Notes under the pieces: model-generated
Told to the model about the DNA's origin: nothing
Databases searched by the model: none
What the model saw: only the letters and a program-made list of their open reading frames with translations
Assembly (NCBI RefSeq): GCF_014199295.1
Contig: NZ_JACIJH010000008.1
Coordinates: 124,001-188,000, forward strand
Reading direction: 5' to 3'
Length of the DNA: 64,000 bases
Source of the DNA: Sphingopyxis panaciterrulae
GTDB taxonomy: Bacteria > Pseudomonadota > Alphaproteobacteria > Sphingomonadales > Sphingomonadaceae
Made by a program: the position numbers and the translations under genes
Shown: positions 7,969 through 18,703 of the stretch, piece by piece
Numbering within the stretch: position 1 is the stretch's first letter
Layout of the letters: every line of letters begins with the position of its first letter

Positions 7969-9663
7969 ATGAACACGCTGGTCGTCCGTCCGGCAAGGAT
8001 TCGCACCGCGGGGGTGCGGCAGCAGATATTGCTGACCGCGCAGCAGCGGCTGATGATCCTGATGCTGCTGTTCATGGCGGCCTTTTGCCTCGTGTCGGTC
8101 CGACTCCTCGCTTTCGCGCTTTTCGATACCTCGGCCGGACACCGGTCGGGCGCGACCGCCTTCGTCCCGGCGCGCGCCGACATCGTCGACCGCAACGGCG
8201 TCCCGCTTGCGCGGACGATCGACGGCTATTCGATCCGCGTCGTGCCGTCGAAGCTGCTCAACGACCGGCAATATCTCGCGACCGAGTTGGGCAAGATCTT
8301 TCCCGACATGAGCCGCGAGGAACTGCTCGCGAAGCTGACCGGGGAACATCCGACCTATATTCGCCGCCGCGCGCTGCCCGACCAGGTCGCGGCGGTGAAC
8401 GCGATCGGCGAGATCGGCTTCGAATTCCCCCGCGAAAAGGAGCGCCTTTATCCGCAACTCACCCTCGCGGCGCATGTCCTCGGTTTCACCAATGCCGAGG
8501 GACAGGGCGTCACCGGGGTCGAGAGCGCCTTCGAGGATCGGCTGACCAACGCCGCGACGCGCGGTCAGCCGCTCGCGCTGTCGATCGACGCGCGCGTGCA
8601 GGGGGTGCTCGAAAGCGAACTGGGCAATGCGGTCACCAATCTGGAGGCGATCGGCGGTGCGGGCATCATCCTCGACGTCCACACCGGCGAGGTGCTGGCG
8701 ATGACCTCGCTGCCCACCTACAATCCGAACAAGCTGGTGCCCGACAATGGCGCGGCGCGGCGCAACGCCGTGACCTATAATCTCTACGAGCTCGGCTCGA
8801 CCTTCAAGCCGCTGACCATCGGCGCCGCGATCGACAATGGCGTCGTCACCAGCATGGCGAAGCGCTACGACGCGACCAAGCCGCTCGCCATCGCCGGCTT
8901 CCACATCCGCGATTCGCACATGATGAACCGCTGGCTCAACGTTCCCGAGACCCTGATCCACAGCTCGAACATCGTGACCGCGCAGATCGGCGACCAGCTT
9001 GGCCGCGAGAAGATGGAGGAGCTGTTCCGCAGCCTCGGCTTCGATGGCCGCCCGCATATCGAGCTCAAGGAACGCGCTTTCCCGCTGTGGCCGAAGAGCT
9101 GGGGTCGGGTGACGACGATGACGACCAGCTATGGTCACGGCATCGCGGTGACGCCGCTGCATCTCGCGAGCGCCTATGCCGCGCTCGTCAACGGCGGCAT
9201 CTGGCGCCCCGCCACGCTGCTCAAGCTCGGCGACCAGGCGCCGCCGCAGGGGCGCCGCGTCTTCAAGGCATCGACCAGCGCGCGGATGCGCCAGCTTCTG
9301 CGCCTGATCGTTTCCGACGGTACCGGTCGCAACGCCGATGCGCCGGGTTTCCGCGTCGGCGGCAAGACGGGCAGTGCCGAAAAGCCTGGCGCCGGCGGCT
9401 ATCGCCGCCACTCGCTCGTCTCGACCTTCGCCGCCGCCTTTCCGATGGACAATCCGCGCTATGTCGTGATCGCGATGATCGACGAGCCCAAGGGCAATGC
9501 CTTCAGCTCGGGCCAGCGCACCGCGGGCTGGACCGTCGCGCCGGTGGTCAAGAAGGTCATCACGCGCGCAGGGCCGATGCTGGGCGTCTATCCCGACGAA
9601 AGCCGCGACGTCGACGTCTCCGAGCTGACCCCGCTGCTGTGGAGAAACGGGGACAAGAAATAA
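7969..9663 (+). CDS. ftsI: Septal peptidoglycan transpeptidase FtsI (PBP3)
   Basis: Class B penicillin-binding protein that cross-links septal peptidoglycan with FtsW. 564 aa: an N-terminal membrane anchor (about residues 27-46), a dimerisation/pedestal domain containing FVPARADIVDRNG, and a transpeptidase domain with all three active-site motifs: SxxK (STFK, Ser277-Lys280), SxN (SSN, 332-334) and KTG (466-468). The stop and the murE start overlap as TAATG. Acts in the periplasm at the septum. Confidence 0.96.
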   Translation: MNTLVVRPARIRTAGVRQQILLTAQQRLMILMLLFMAAFCLVSVRLLAFALFDTSAGHRSGATAFVPARADIVDRNGVPLARTIDGYSIRVVPSKLLNDRQYLATELGKIFPDMSREELLAKLTGEHPTYIRRRALPDQVAAVNAIGEIGFEFPREKERLYPQLTLAAHVLGFTNAEGQGVTGVESAFEDRLTNAATRGQPLALSIDARVQGVLESELGNAVTNLEAIGGAGIILDVHTGEVLAMTSLPTYNPNKLVPDNGAARRNAVTYNLYELGSTFKPLTIGAAIDNGVVTSMAKRYDATKPLAIAGFHIRDSHMMNRWLNVPETLIHSSNIVTAQIGDQLGREKMEELFRSLGFDGRPHIELKERAFPLWPKSWGRVTTMTTSYGHGIAVTPLHLASAYAALVNGGIWRPATLLKLGDQAPPQGRRVFKASTSARMRQLLRLIVSDGTGRNADAPGFRVGGKTGSAEKPGAGGYRRHSLVSTFAAAFPMDNPRYVVIAMIDEPKGNAFSSGQRTAGWTVAPVVKKVITRAGPMLGVYPDESRDVDVSELTPLLWRNGDKK

Positions 9664-11102
9664 TGCGGTTGTCGGCGCTGCTCGACACCATGCCGGCGCG
9701 CGATGCCGATTCGGTCGTCACCGGCCTTGCGATCGACCATCGCAAGGTCGCGCCCGGAACGATCTTCGGCGCCTTCGTCGGCGAACGCTTCAACGGCGAG
9801 GATTTCATTCCTGCGGCGGTCGGGGCAGGGGCGATCGCTGTCGTCGCGCGGCCCGAGGCGAAGGTGGCGGGTGCGGTCCATGTCGCCGACGCCAATCCGC
9901 GCCGCGCCTTCGCCCGTATCGCCGCACGCTTCTTTCCCCGCTTCCCGGCAACCTGCGTCGCGGTGACCGGCACCAACGGCAAAACCTCGACGGTCGAGAT
10001 GACGCGCCAGCTCTGGCGCATGGCGGGCTTTCACGCCGCCTCGATCGGCACGCTCGGCATCACGACGTCGAACGACAGCGCGTCGACCGGGCTGACCACG
10101 CCCGATATCGTCACCTTCCTCACCAACATGGCAGGCCTCGCCGCCGAAGGCGTGACCCACGCGGCATTCGAGGCGTCGAGCCACGGCCTCGACCAGTATC
10201 GCACCGAAGGCCTGCCGGTGAAGGCGGCCGCCTTCACCAATCTCAGCCACGACCATCTCGACTATCATGGCGACATGGATGCCTATATGGCGGCGAAGAT
10301 GCGGTTGTTCCGCGAGGTGGTCGACGCGGACGGCACCGCCGTGATCTGGAGCGACGATCCGTGGTCGCCGGCGGCCGAGCACGAAGCAAGGGAGCGCGGT
10401 CTGCGGATCATGACGGTGGGTGCGCATGGCGAGGACCTGCGCCTGATCGCGCGCGAGCCGACCCAGCTCGGCCAGTCGCTGACCATCGCGGCGGGGCCGC
10501 TGACCCGAAAGGTCACGCTGCCGCTGATCGGCGCCTATCAGGCGGCCAATGCACTCGTCGCGGCGGGGCTCGTCATCGCGACCGGGGGCGATTCGGCGCA
10601 GACGCTCGGCAATCTCGCCCGGCTCCAGCCGGTGCGCGGGCGGCTCGAACGCGCGGCGATCACCCGCGCCGGCGCGCCGGTCTATATCGACTATGCCCAC
10701 ACCCCCGACGCGATCGAAGCCGCGCTCGACGCGCTGCGCCCGCATGCGAGCGGACGGCTGATCCTGGTCTTCGGCGCGGGCGGCGACCGCGATCAGGCGA
10801 AGCGCCCCGAAATGGGCCGCGTCGCGGCGGCCAAGGCCGACGTCGCGATCATCACCGACGACAATCCGCGCGGCGAGGACCCCGCCGCCATCCGCGACGC
10901 CATCGCCGTGGGCGCGCCCGATGCGCGGGTGATCGGCGACCGCCGCGCCGCGATCGCCGCTGCGATCGCCGAGGCGCGCGCCGACGACATCGTCTGTATC
11001 GCCGGCAAGGGACACGAGCAGGGCCAGATCGTCGGCGCGGGCGACGCGATGCGGGTCATCCCCTTCGACGATGTGACCGTCGCGCGCGAGGTAGCGGCAT
11101 GA
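9663..11102 (+). CDS. murE: UDP-MurNAc-L-Ala-D-Glu:meso-DAP ligase MurE
   Basis: Cytoplasmic Mur ligase adding meso-diaminopimelate to UDP-MurNAc-L-Ala-D-Glu using ATP. 479 aa from ATG 9663. The P-loop VTGTNGKTST is near residue 102, a histidine-rich TNLSHDHLDYHG follows, and the DNPR motif near residue 400 is the signature for DAP rather than lysine selection, as expected in a Gram-negative. Overlaps ftsI by 1 bp and murF by ATGA. Confidence 0.96.
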   Translation: MRLSALLDTMPARDADSVVTGLAIDHRKVAPGTIFGAFVGERFNGEDFIPAAVGAGAIAVVARPEAKVAGAVHVADANPRRAFARIAARFFPRFPATCVAVTGTNGKTSTVEMTRQLWRMAGFHAASIGTLGITTSNDSASTGLTTPDIVTFLTNMAGLAAEGVTHAAFEASSHGLDQYRTEGLPVKAAAFTNLSHDHLDYHGDMDAYMAAKMRLFREVVDADGTAVIWSDDPWSPAAEHEARERGLRIMTVGAHGEDLRLIAREPTQLGQSLTIAAGPLTRKVTLPLIGAYQAANALVAAGLVIATGGDSAQTLGNLARLQPVRGRLERAAITRAGAPVYIDYAHTPDAIEAALDALRPHASGRLILVFGAGGDRDQAKRPEMGRVAAAKADVAIITDDNPRGEDPAAIRDAIAVGAPDARVIGDRRAAIAAAIAEARADDIVCIAGKGHEQGQIVGAGDAMRVIPFDDVTVAREVAA

Positions 11103-12475
11103 GCGCGCTGTGGACCGCGCGCGCTCTCGCGGCGGCAACCGGCGGCACCGCCAGCGCCGACTTCGCGGTGCAGGGCGTCGCCTTCGATTCGCGCGAGGTG
11201 ACTGAGGGCGACCTCTTCATCGCGATGAAGGGTGAGGCGACCGACGGGCACAAATTCATCGACAAGGCGATTGCCGCGGGTGCCGCCGGAATCCTCTGCG
11301 AAACCGCCGTCGACCATCCGCATGTCCGCGTTACGGACAGCGCCGCGGCGCTGAATGCGCTCGGTGTCGCGTCGCGCGCGCGCAGCCGCGCGCGGATCGT
11401 CGGCGTCACCGGCTCGGCGGGCAAGACGGGGACGAAGGAAGCGCTGTTCGCCGCACTCGACCGCTTCCGCCCCGGCAAGGCGCACCGCTCGGTCAAGAGC
11501 TACAATAACCACGTCGGCGTGCCGCTCAGCCTCGCGCGCATGCCGGCTTCGGCCGATTATGGCGTGTTCGAAATGGGGATGAACCATGCGGGCGAACTGG
11601 CCGGGCTGACCCGCATGGTGCGTCCGCACGTCGCCATCGTCACCACCATCGCCCCCGCGCATATGGAGTATTTCGGCAGCGAAGAGGCGATTGCGGACGC
11701 CAAGGGCGAGATTTTCGAGGGGCTCGAGCCCGGCGGCACCGCGATCGTCCCGTTCGACAGTCCGTATTATGCACGGCTGCGCGCCAAGGCGGAAAAACAT
11801 GCGGGGCATATCGTCAGCTTCGGGCTGGGCGAGGGCGCCGACGTTCGAGCGGTCGACTGGCTTTCGGACGGCAAGGGCGGATCGCTGGTCACGGCGCAGG
11901 TGCAGGATGCGCTACTCTGCTTCACCATCGCGCAGGCCGGCGCGCATTGGGTGTCGAATGCGCTTGCGGTGCTCGCCGCGGTCAAGGCGGTCGGCGGCGA
12001 TCTGCCCGCCGCGGGCCTCGCCTTCGCGGAAATGGGCGGGCTAGCGGGGCGCGGCGCGCGGCACCGCCTGCCCGTCGCGGGGGGTGAGATCCTGCTGATC
12101 GACGAAAGCTATAACGCCAACCCGGCGTCGATGGCGGCGACGATCGAGCAACTCGGGAGCGAATCCGCAGGCCGCAAGGTTGCGATCCTTGGGAGCATGA
12201 AGGAACTGGGCCCGGGGGGCGATGCCTGGCACGCCGGTCTCGCCGCTCCGCTCGTCGCAGCCGGAGTGCAATTCGCCCTGCTTGTCGGCGAAGAGATGGC
12301 GCCGCTCGCCAAAGCGCTTGAGGGGCGCATCGATTTCGAGCATGTGGCCGCCCACTCGGCCGCTACCGCGCGGCTGGGGGACGTGATCCGTGCCGGCGAT
12401 ATCGTGCTGGTCAAGGGATCGAACAGCGTCGGCCTGTCGCATGTCGTGACGGCGCTGACCCATGGGGACTATTGA
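11099..12475 (+). CDS. murF: UDP-MurNAc-tripeptide:D-Ala-D-Ala ligase MurF
   Basis: Adds the D-Ala-D-Ala dipeptide to UDP-MurNAc-tripeptide, the last cytoplasmic peptide-ligation step. 458 aa from ATG 11099 overlapping the murE stop. The Mur ligase N-domain begins [14 protein letters not shown], the P-loop is [12 protein letters not shown], and the central domain carries [13 protein letters not shown]; the C-domain contains [12 protein letters not shown]. Its stop overlaps the mraY start by 1 bp (TGATG). Confidence 0.96.
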   Translation: MSALWTARALAAATGGTASADFAVQGVAFDSREVTEGDLFIAMKGEATDGHKFIDKAIAAGAAGILCETAVDHPHVRVTDSAAALNALGVASRARSRARIVGVTGSAGKTGTKEALFAALDRFRPGKAHRSVKSYNNHVGVPLSLARMPASADYGVFEMGMNHAGELAGLTRMVRPHVAIVTTIAPAHMEYFGSEEAIADAKGEIFEGLEPGGTAIVPFDSPYYARLRAKAEKHAGHIVSFGLGEGADVRAVDWLSDGKGGSLVTAQVQDALLCFTIAQAGAHWVSNALAVLAAVKAVGGDLPAAGLAFAEMGGLAGRGARHRLPVAGGEILLIDESYNANPASMAATIEQLGSESAGRKVAILGSMKELGPGGDAWHAGLAAPLVAAGVQFALLVGEEMAPLAKALEGRIDFEHVAAHSAATARLGDVIRAGDIVLVKGSNSVGLSHVVTALTHGDY

Positions 12476-13545
12476 TGTTATACTGGCTGGCGGAATGGCT
12501 TGGCTTTCCGGGGGCGCTCAACCTCATTCGCTACCTGAGCTTCCGTTCGGGGGCGGCGGTGGCGACAGCGCTCATCATCGGGCTGTGGATCGGCCCGCGC
12601 TTTATCCTGATGCTGCGGATGCGGCAGGGGAAGGGGCAGCCGATCCGCGACGACGGGCCGCAGAGCCACCTCGCCAAAAAGGGCACGCCCACCATGGGCG
12701 GGCTGATGATCCTGATCGCGCTGATGATCTCCGCGCTGTTGTGGATGGACCTGTCCAATCGCTTCGTCTGGGCCTGCCTGTTCGTGACCGGCGGCTTCGC
12801 GGCGGTCGGCTTCATGGACGATCTCGACAAGGTGACCAAGGGCAGCCACCGCGGCATTCCGGGACGGGTGCGGCTGTTGCTGGAATTCATCATCGCGGGC
12901 ATCGCGGTGCTGTTGATCGTCTCGCGCACCGGCACCGACCTGTACCTGCCGTTCCTGAGCGACATCTATATCCCGCTGGGTCCCTTCTATTATATCTTCG
13001 CGATGGTGCTGATCGTCGGCTTCGGCAATGCGGTGAACCTGACCGACGGGCTCGACGGGCTGGCGACCTTTCCGGTTATCATCGCCAGCCTGACCTTCCT
13101 GCTGATCGTCTATCTGTCGGGCAACGCCAAGTTCGCCGGCTATCTCGGCATCCCGCATGTGCCGGGGGCGGGGGAGCTTGCGATCTTTGCCGCCGCGATT
13201 ATCGGCGCCTGCCTGGCCTTCCTGTGGTTCAACGCCCCGCCCGCGGCGGTGTTCATGGGCGATACCGGCAGCCTCGCGCTGGGCGGCGCGCTCGCGACGA
13301 TCGCGGTCACCGCGCAGCACGAGCTGGTGCTGGTCCTCGTTGGCGGGCTGTTCGTGGTCGAGGCGCTGTCGGTCATCATCCAGGTCTTCTGGTACAAGCG
13401 GACCGGTCGGCGCGTCTTCCGCATGGCGCCGATCCATCATCATTTCGAGCAGCTCGGATGGCCGGAATCGACCGTGGTCATCCGCTTCTGGATCGTCTCG
13501 ATCGTCCTCGCGCTCGCGGGGCTCGCGACGCTCAAGCTGCGGTGA
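12475..13545 (+). CDS. mraY: Phospho-MurNAc-pentapeptide transferase MraY
   Basis: Integral inner-membrane enzyme that transfers phospho-MurNAc-pentapeptide to undecaprenyl phosphate, giving lipid I. 356 aa with about ten transmembrane helices. Active-site signatures: [31 protein letters not shown] and the histidine motif PIHHHFE near the C-terminus. The ATG at 12475 overlaps the murF stop; a TTG one codon earlier is less likely. The stop overlaps the GTG of murD. Confidence 0.96.
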   Translation: MLYWLAEWLGFPGALNLIRYLSFRSGAAVATALIIGLWIGPRFILMLRMRQGKGQPIRDDGPQSHLAKKGTPTMGGLMILIALMISALLWMDLSNRFVWACLFVTGGFAAVGFMDDLDKVTKGSHRGIPGRVRLLLEFIIAGIAVLLIVSRTGTDLYLPFLSDIYIPLGPFYYIFAMVLIVGFGNAVNLTDGLDGLATFPVIIASLTFLLIVYLSGNAKFAGYLGIPHVPGAGELAIFAAAIIGACLAFLWFNAPPAAVFMGDTGSLALGGALATIAVTAQHELVLVLVGGLFVVEALSVIIQVFWYKRTGRRVFRMAPIHHHFEQLGWPESTVVIRFWIVSIVLALAGLATLKLR

Positions 13546-14846
13546 TCGTCTCGCGCGCCTTTGCCGGTCGCCGCTATGCGGTGCTGGGACTGGCGCGCTC
13601 GGGGCTGGCGACCGTCGAGGCGCTGGTCGCCAGCGGCGCCGGCGTCACCGCCTGGGATACGCGCGAGGAGGCGCGCGACGCGGCGATGGCATTGGGCGCC
13701 GACATCGGCGATCCGCTGGAGATCGACCTGATCGGCTTCGCGGGCGTCGTCGTCTCGCCCGGCGTGCCGCTGAACCGCCACCCGATCGCCGCCCACGCCC
13801 GCACGGCGCATGTGCCCGTGATCGGCGATATCGAGCTGTTCGCCGAGGTGGCTGCCGAATTGCCCGCGCACCGGGTCGTCGGCATCACCGGCACCAACGG
13901 CAAGTCCACCGTGACCGCGCTCGTCACGCACATGCTGGAAAGCGCCGGCATTCCCGCGCTGATGGGCGGCAATATCGGCCTGCCGATCCTCGCCCGGGAC
14001 CCGCTTCCGGAAGGGGGCGTTTATGTGCTCGAACTGTCGAGCTATCAGATCGATCTTGCACACAGCCTCGCCTGCGATGTTGCGGTGTTGACCAACCTGA
14101 CGCCCGACCATCTCGACCGCTATGACGGCTTTGCCGGCTACGCCGCGTCGAAGGCGAGGCTCTTCGCACTCCAGCACCGCGACCAGGTCGCGATCGTAGC
14201 GACCGACGACGATCCGTCGAAGGCGATCGCGGGGCGCATCAACCATCGTCTCCACCGCGTCTCGGCGAAGGATATCGACCCCGTCGACCAGGCGCGCTGG
14301 CCCGCGCTGCAGGGGCCGCACAATGCGCAGAATGCGGTCTGCGCCATCGCGGTGTGCCGGGTGCTCGGCCTCGGCGACGAAGCAATCGAATGCGGCCTCG
14401 CGACCTATCGGTCGTTGCCGCATCGCATGGAATGGATCGGCGAAGCCCGTGGCGTCGGCTGGTACAATGACAGCAAGGCGACCAACGCGGCTTCCGCTGC
14501 ACCGGCGCTGGCGGCTTTTCCGCCGGCGCCGGACCAGCGTTTGCACTGGATCGCGGGGGGGCAGGCGAAGGGCGACGGACTCGCGGCCTGCCGGCCGTGG
14601 TTCGGCCACGTCAAGCGCGCCTATCTGATCGGCGAGGCGATGGAGGGGTTCGCCGACGAAATCGGCGATGCCATTCCCGTGGACATGGCGGGCGATCTGG
14701 CGACTGCGGTGGCGCACGCCGCCGCGGCGGCGGTGCCGGGCGATATCGTGCTGCTGTCGCCCGCCTGCGCCTCGTTCGACCAGTTCAGCGATTATGAAGC
14801 GCGCGGCGACAGTTTCCGCGATATCGTCAAGGCGCTGAGGGTATGA
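13542..14846 (+). CDS. murD: UDP-MurNAc-L-alanine:D-glutamate ligase MurD
   Basis: Mur ligase adding D-Glu to UDP-MurNAc-L-Ala. 434 aa starting from GTG 13542, which overlaps the mraY stop. The N-terminal Rossmann-like domain [17 protein letters not shown] binds UDP, the P-loop is [12 protein letters not shown], and [12 protein letters not shown] and the C-terminal [12 protein letters not shown] are typical of MurD. Its stop overlaps ftsW by ATGA. Confidence 0.95.
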   Translation: MIVSRAFAGRRYAVLGLARSGLATVEALVASGAGVTAWDTREEARDAAMALGADIGDPLEIDLIGFAGVVVSPGVPLNRHPIAAHARTAHVPVIGDIELFAEVAAELPAHRVVGITGTNGKSTVTALVTHMLESAGIPALMGGNIGLPILARDPLPEGGVYVLELSSYQIDLAHSLACDVAVLTNLTPDHLDRYDGFAGYAASKARLFALQHRDQVAIVATDDDPSKAIAGRINHRLHRVSAKDIDPVDQARWPALQGPHNAQNAVCAIAVCRVLGLGDEAIECGLATYRSLPHRMEWIGEARGVGWYNDSKATNAASAAPALAAFPPAPDQRLHWIAGGQAKGDGLAACRPWFGHVKRAYLIGEAMEGFADEIGDAIPVDMAGDLATAVAHAAAAAVPGDIVLLSPACASFDQFSDYEARGDSFRDIVKALRV

Positions 14847-16081
14847 GCGGAGGGATGGACCCGATGGACAGGACAGCCGAACGGCCGGTGATCGCGGCGG
14901 CCCGCAGCGTCAAGCGGCGCGGCCCGCGGCTCAGCCGTGCCGACCGCACCCCGCTGGGCCTGTGGTTCTGGGAAATCGACCGCGTGCTGCTGCTGCTCGT
15001 GTCGATGCTGGTCGCGATCGGGCTGGTCGCGGTGGCCGCCGCCTCCCCGGTCGCGGCGCAAAAGCTGTCGACCACGACCGCCAGCCTCGACCCGCTCTAT
15101 TATTTCTATCGCCAGCTCATGTGGGTCATGGTCGGCGTGCCGGTGATGCTGGGGGTTTCGATGCTGCCGAAGCCGCAGGCGCGGCGCTTCGCCATCTATG
15201 GCACGATCGCCTTCGCCGCGCTGCTGTTCCTCGTGCCGCTGATCGGCACCGCGGTGAACGGCGCGCAGCGCTGGATCGGCAGCGGCGTCTTCCGGCTCCA
15301 GCCGTCGGAGTTCCTGAAACCCTTCTTCGCCGTGTCGCTCGCATGGGTCCTGTCGCTCCGCCTCCACGACCAGAGCCTGCCCGTGGTCCCGCTCTCCTTC
15401 GTGCTGACCGGGGTGATTGCGGTGCTGCTGATGGGCCAGCCCGACCTCGGCCAGACGATCATCTTCGCCGCGACCTGGTTCGTGCTCGTCCTCGTCGCCG
15501 GCCTGTCGATGCGGATCATGGCGATGCTCGGCGCGGCGGGCATCGCCGGCATCGTGCTCGCCTATTTCTTCTATCCGGTCGCGCAGCAGCGCATCAACAT
15601 CTGGCTGTTCGAAAGCGGCGACAGCTATCAGGTCGACAAGGCGCATGCGACGCTGACCGCAGGCGGGCTGATCGGTACCGGCCCCGGCGCCGGCCTCGCC
15701 AAGTTCCAGCTTCCCGAAGCGCACACCGACTATATCTTCTCGGTGATCGGCGAGGAGTTCGGGATCATCGCCTGCATCGCCATCGCGATCCTCTATCTGG
15801 CGATCATCGTCCGCGTCCTCGTCCGCCTGCTCGACGAGGAGGACAGCTTCCTGATCCTCGCCGTCACCGCGCTGATCGCGCAGTTCGGGGGACAGGCGAT
15901 CATCAATATGGCGGTGAACACCCAGCTCTTTCCGTCGAAGGGCATGACCCTGCCCTTCATCAGCTATGGCGGCTCCTCCTTCATCGCGCTGTCGATCGGC
16001 ATGGGTTTGCTCTTGTCGCTGACCCGGCGAAACCCCTATGCGGCGCGGGTGTCGATGACCCGCAACTGGAACAAGAAATGA
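14843..16081 (+). CDS. ftsW: Septal peptidoglycan polymerase FtsW (SEDS family)
   Basis: SEDS-family glycosyltransferase that polymerises lipid II at the septum in complex with FtsI. 412 aa: a basic N-terminal tail of about 50 residues, then about ten transmembrane helices. Conserved features: QRWIGSGVFRLQPSEFLKP, a large periplasmic loop with HTDYIFSVIGEEFG, and the C-terminal signature FISYGGSSF. It overlaps murD and is followed by an 11-bp gap before murG. Confidence 0.95.
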   Translation: MSGGMDPMDRTAERPVIAAARSVKRRGPRLSRADRTPLGLWFWEIDRVLLLLVSMLVAIGLVAVAAASPVAAQKLSTTTASLDPLYYFYRQLMWVMVGVPVMLGVSMLPKPQARRFAIYGTIAFAALLFLVPLIGTAVNGAQRWIGSGVFRLQPSEFLKPFFAVSLAWVLSLRLHDQSLPVVPLSFVLTGVIAVLLMGQPDLGQTIIFAATWFVLVLVAGLSMRIMAMLGAAGIAGIVLAYFFYPVAQQRINIWLFESGDSYQVDKAHATLTAGGLIGTGPGAGLAKFQLPEAHTDYIFSVIGEEFGIIACIAIAILYLAIIVRVLVRLLDEEDSFLILAVTALIAQFGGQAIINMAVNTQLFPSKGMTLPFISYGGSSFIALSIGMGLLLSLTRRNPYAARVSMTRNWNKK

Positions 16082-16091
16082 GCGCCCCGAA

Positions 16092-17270
16092 ATGACCGCA
16101 ACGCGCCACTTCCTGCTCGCCGCCGGGGGCACCGGCGGCCATATGCTGCCTGCCTATGCGCTCGCCGGCGAACTGATCGCGCGCGGGCATCGCGTCGCGC
16201 TGGTCAGCGACGACCGCGGCCTGAAGATTCCCGGCGCCCCGGCGGAGGTGGAGGTGCATGTCCTGCCCGCCGGCCGCGTGACCGGCGGCCCCGCCGGCTG
16301 GCTCAAGGCCGCGCTCGCGATTCGCAAGGGGCGCCGCATGGCCATCGACCTGATCCGCGAATTCGACCCCGCGGTCGTCGTCGGCTTCGGCGGCTATCCC
16401 TCGCTTCCCAGCCTGCTCGCGGCGCGGGCGACGAAGAGGCCGAGCGTGATCCACGAACAGAATGCCGTGCTCGGCCGCACCAATCGGCTGATGGCGTCGC
16501 GCGTCGACGGCATCGCGGTCGCCTATCGCAACATTCATCGCTTCCCCGAGAAGCTCGCGATGAAGCGCCATCTGACCGGCAATCCGGTGCGCGAAGAGGT
16601 GATCGCGATCCGCGACGACGGCTATCCGCCGCTGCCCGAGGACGGCATATTGCGCCTTCTCGTCGTTGGCGGCAGCCTGGGCGCGACCATCCTGTCCGAC
16701 GTGGTTCCCGCCGCCGTCGCGATGCTGCCCAAGGCGCTGCTCGAACGGTTGCAGGTCGTCCAGCAGGCGCGCGAGGAGGATCTGGAGGCGGTGCGCGGCA
16801 AATATGCCGAGCTTGGCGTCGCCGCCGAATGCGCGCCCTATATCGCCGACCTGCCCGAACGGCTGCGCTGGGCGCATCTGTTCATCGGCCGCGCCGGCGC
16901 CTCGACCGTCGCCGAGCTTGCCTGTGCCGGACGCCCCGCGATCTTCGTGCCCTATCCGCATGCGATGGACGATCATCAGACCTGGAACGTCGTCGATCTG
17001 GTCGAGGCGCATGGCGCGCAGTCGATTCCGCAAGGCGACTTCACGCCCGCCGCGCTCGCCAAGCAGATTCAGCGCATGGCACTCGAACGCGGCGCGCTCG
17101 AAACCGCAGCAGAGAACGCCGCGCGCTGCGGTCTTCCTGAAGCGACGCGCGACCTCGCCGATCTCGTCGAAAGCTTTGCGCCGCCGCCGCTGATGGACGT
17201 GATCCGTGTCGGCGCGAGCGCGCAGCGCAAGGCGGCGGGTGTCGCGGCGGCACGGCGGGAGGCGAGCTGA
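16092..17270 (+). CDS. murG: Lipid II synthase MurG (UDP-GlcNAc transferase)
   Basis: GT-B glycosyltransferase that adds GlcNAc to lipid I on the cytoplasmic face of the membrane. 392 aa. The N-terminal glycine loop [12 protein letters not shown] (about residues 11-22) contacts the membrane and lipid diphosphate. The C-terminal donor domain has VVGGSLGA and the GlcNAc-binding stretch [18 protein letters not shown]. Its final A is the first base of the murC ATG. Confidence 0.95.
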   Translation: MTATRHFLLAAGGTGGHMLPAYALAGELIARGHRVALVSDDRGLKIPGAPAEVEVHVLPAGRVTGGPAGWLKAALAIRKGRRMAIDLIREFDPAVVVGFGGYPSLPSLLAARATKRPSVIHEQNAVLGRTNRLMASRVDGIAVAYRNIHRFPEKLAMKRHLTGNPVREEVIAIRDDGYPPLPEDGILRLLVVGGSLGATILSDVVPAAVAMLPKALLERLQVVQQAREEDLEAVRGKYAELGVAAECAPYIADLPERLRWAHLFIGRAGASTVAELACAGRPAIFVPYPHAMDDHQTWNVVDLVEAHGAQSIPQGDFTPAALAKQIQRMALERGALETAAENAARCGLPEATRDLADLVESFAPPPLMDVIRVGASAQRKAAGVAAARREAS

Positions 17271-18703
17271 TGCGCGGCGTCGCGACCGACATCGGCATCA
17301 TCCACTTCATCGGCATCGGTGGTATCGGCATGTCGGGCATTGCCGAGGTCATGCACAATCTCGGCTATCAGGTGCAGGGCAGCGATATCGCCGACAGCTA
17401 CGTCGTCGAAGGCCTCAGGAAGCGCGGCATCAAGGTCGCGGTCGGCCACGCGCCGGAGAATGTCGAGGGCGTCGCCGTCGTCGTCACCTCGACTGCGGTC
17501 AAGCGCGGCAACCCGGAGGTCGAGGCGGCGCTCGCCCAGCGCATCCCCATCGTCCGCCGCGCCGAGATGCTTGCCGAGCTGATGCGCCTCAAGTCGACCG
17601 TCGCCATCGCGGGGACGCACGGCAAGACGACGACCACCAGCCTCGTCGCGGCGCTACTCGATGCGGGCGGGATCGACCCGACCGTCATCAACGGTGGGAT
17701 CATCAACAATTACGGATCGAACGCGCGGCTCGGAGCGTCGGACTGGATGGTGGTCGAGGCCGACGAGAGCGACGGCAGCTTCCTGCGCCTCGACGGCACG
17801 GTCGCGGTCGTCACCAACATCGATCCTGAACATCTCGACCATTATGGCGGCTTCGACGCGATCAAGGCCGCCTTCGTCGAGTTCATCGAGAATGTGCCCT
17901 TTTATGGCGCCGCGATGCTCTGTCTCGATCACCCCGAGGTGCAGGCGATTATTCCGCGCATCCGCGACCGCCGCATCGTCACCTATGGCTTCTCGGCCCA
18001 GGCCGACGTGCGTGGCACCAATGTGACGCCGTGCCCCGACGGTAACCGCTTCGACGTCGTGGTGCGCGACCGCGATGGCGATAGCCGCACGATTCCGGGC
18101 ATCCACCTGCCGATGTCGGGACGCCACAATGTGCAGAACGCGCTCGCTGCGATCGCGGTGGCGCTGCACATGGGCGTTTCCGACGACAAGATCGCCTCCG
18201 GCTTCAACGGTTTTGCGGGCGTCAAGCGCCGCTTCACCAAGGTCGGCGAGATCGCGGCGGGTGAGGGTGTCGTGACGGTCATCGACGATTACGGCCACCA
18301 CCCGGTCGAAATCCGCGCCGTGCTCGCCGCTGCGCGCGAGGGCGTCGGGGCGGGGCGCGTCGTTGCCGTGGTCCAGCCGCATCGCTTCACCCGGCTGCGC
18401 GATCATATGGATGACTTCCAGCAGGCGTTCAACGACGCCGACATAGTCCTCGCGCTTCCCGTCTATGCGGCAGGCGAGGCGCCGATCGAGGGCGTGTCCT
18501 CCGACGCGCTGGTCGCGGGCCTGCGCGACCGCGGCCACCGCCACGCCGCGACCGTCGCCGACGCCGCCGCGCTCGCCGCCGCGGTCGCCGAAGCGATCCG
18601 CTCGGACGCCATCGGCGCGGGCGACAAGATCATCTGTCTCGGTGCCGGCGACATCACAAAGGTTGCGGCGGGGCTGGCGGCGGCGGTGGAGGGACAGCAA
18701 TGA
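17270..18703 (+). CDS. murC: UDP-MurNAc:L-alanine ligase MurC
   Basis: First Mur ligase, joining L-Ala to UDP-MurNAc with ATP. 477 aa. The N-domain [17 protein letters not shown] binds the UDP-sugar, the P-loop is [10 protein letters not shown] near residue 115, and the C-domain contains [11 protein letters not shown]. Start overlaps murG by 1 bp, and the stop overlaps murB by ATGA. The neighbouring murB start lies next to an invading repeat, but murC itself appears intact. Confidence 0.96.
   Translation: MRGVATDIGIIHFIGIGGIGMSGIAEVMHNLGYQVQGSDIADSYVVEGLRKRGIKVAVGHAPENVEGVAVVVTSTAVKRGNPEVEAALAQRIPIVRRAEMLAELMRLKSTVAIAGTHGKTTTTSLVAALLDAGGIDPTVINGGIINNYGSNARLGASDWMVVEADESDGSFLRLDGTVAVVTNIDPEHLDHYGGFDAIKAAFVEFIENVPFYGAAMLCLDHPEVQAIIPRIRDRRIVTYGFSAQADVRGTNVTPCPDGNRFDVVVRDRDGDSRTIPGIHLPMSGRHNVQNALAAIAVALHMGVSDDKIASGFNGFAGVKRRFTKVGEIAAGEGVVTVIDDYGHHPVEIRAVLAAAREGVGAGRVVAVVQPHRFTRLRDHMDDFQQAFNDADIVLALPVYAAGEAPIEGVSSDALVAGLRDRGHRHAATVADAAALAAAVAEAIRSDAIGAGDKIICLGAGDITKVAAGLAAAVEGQQ

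Noticed and set aside
12462..14846. A continuous frame that could be read as an N-terminally extended murD fused across mraY
   Set aside because: MurD homology begins at GTG 13542, which overlaps the mraY stop; the upstream part is mraY read out of frame.
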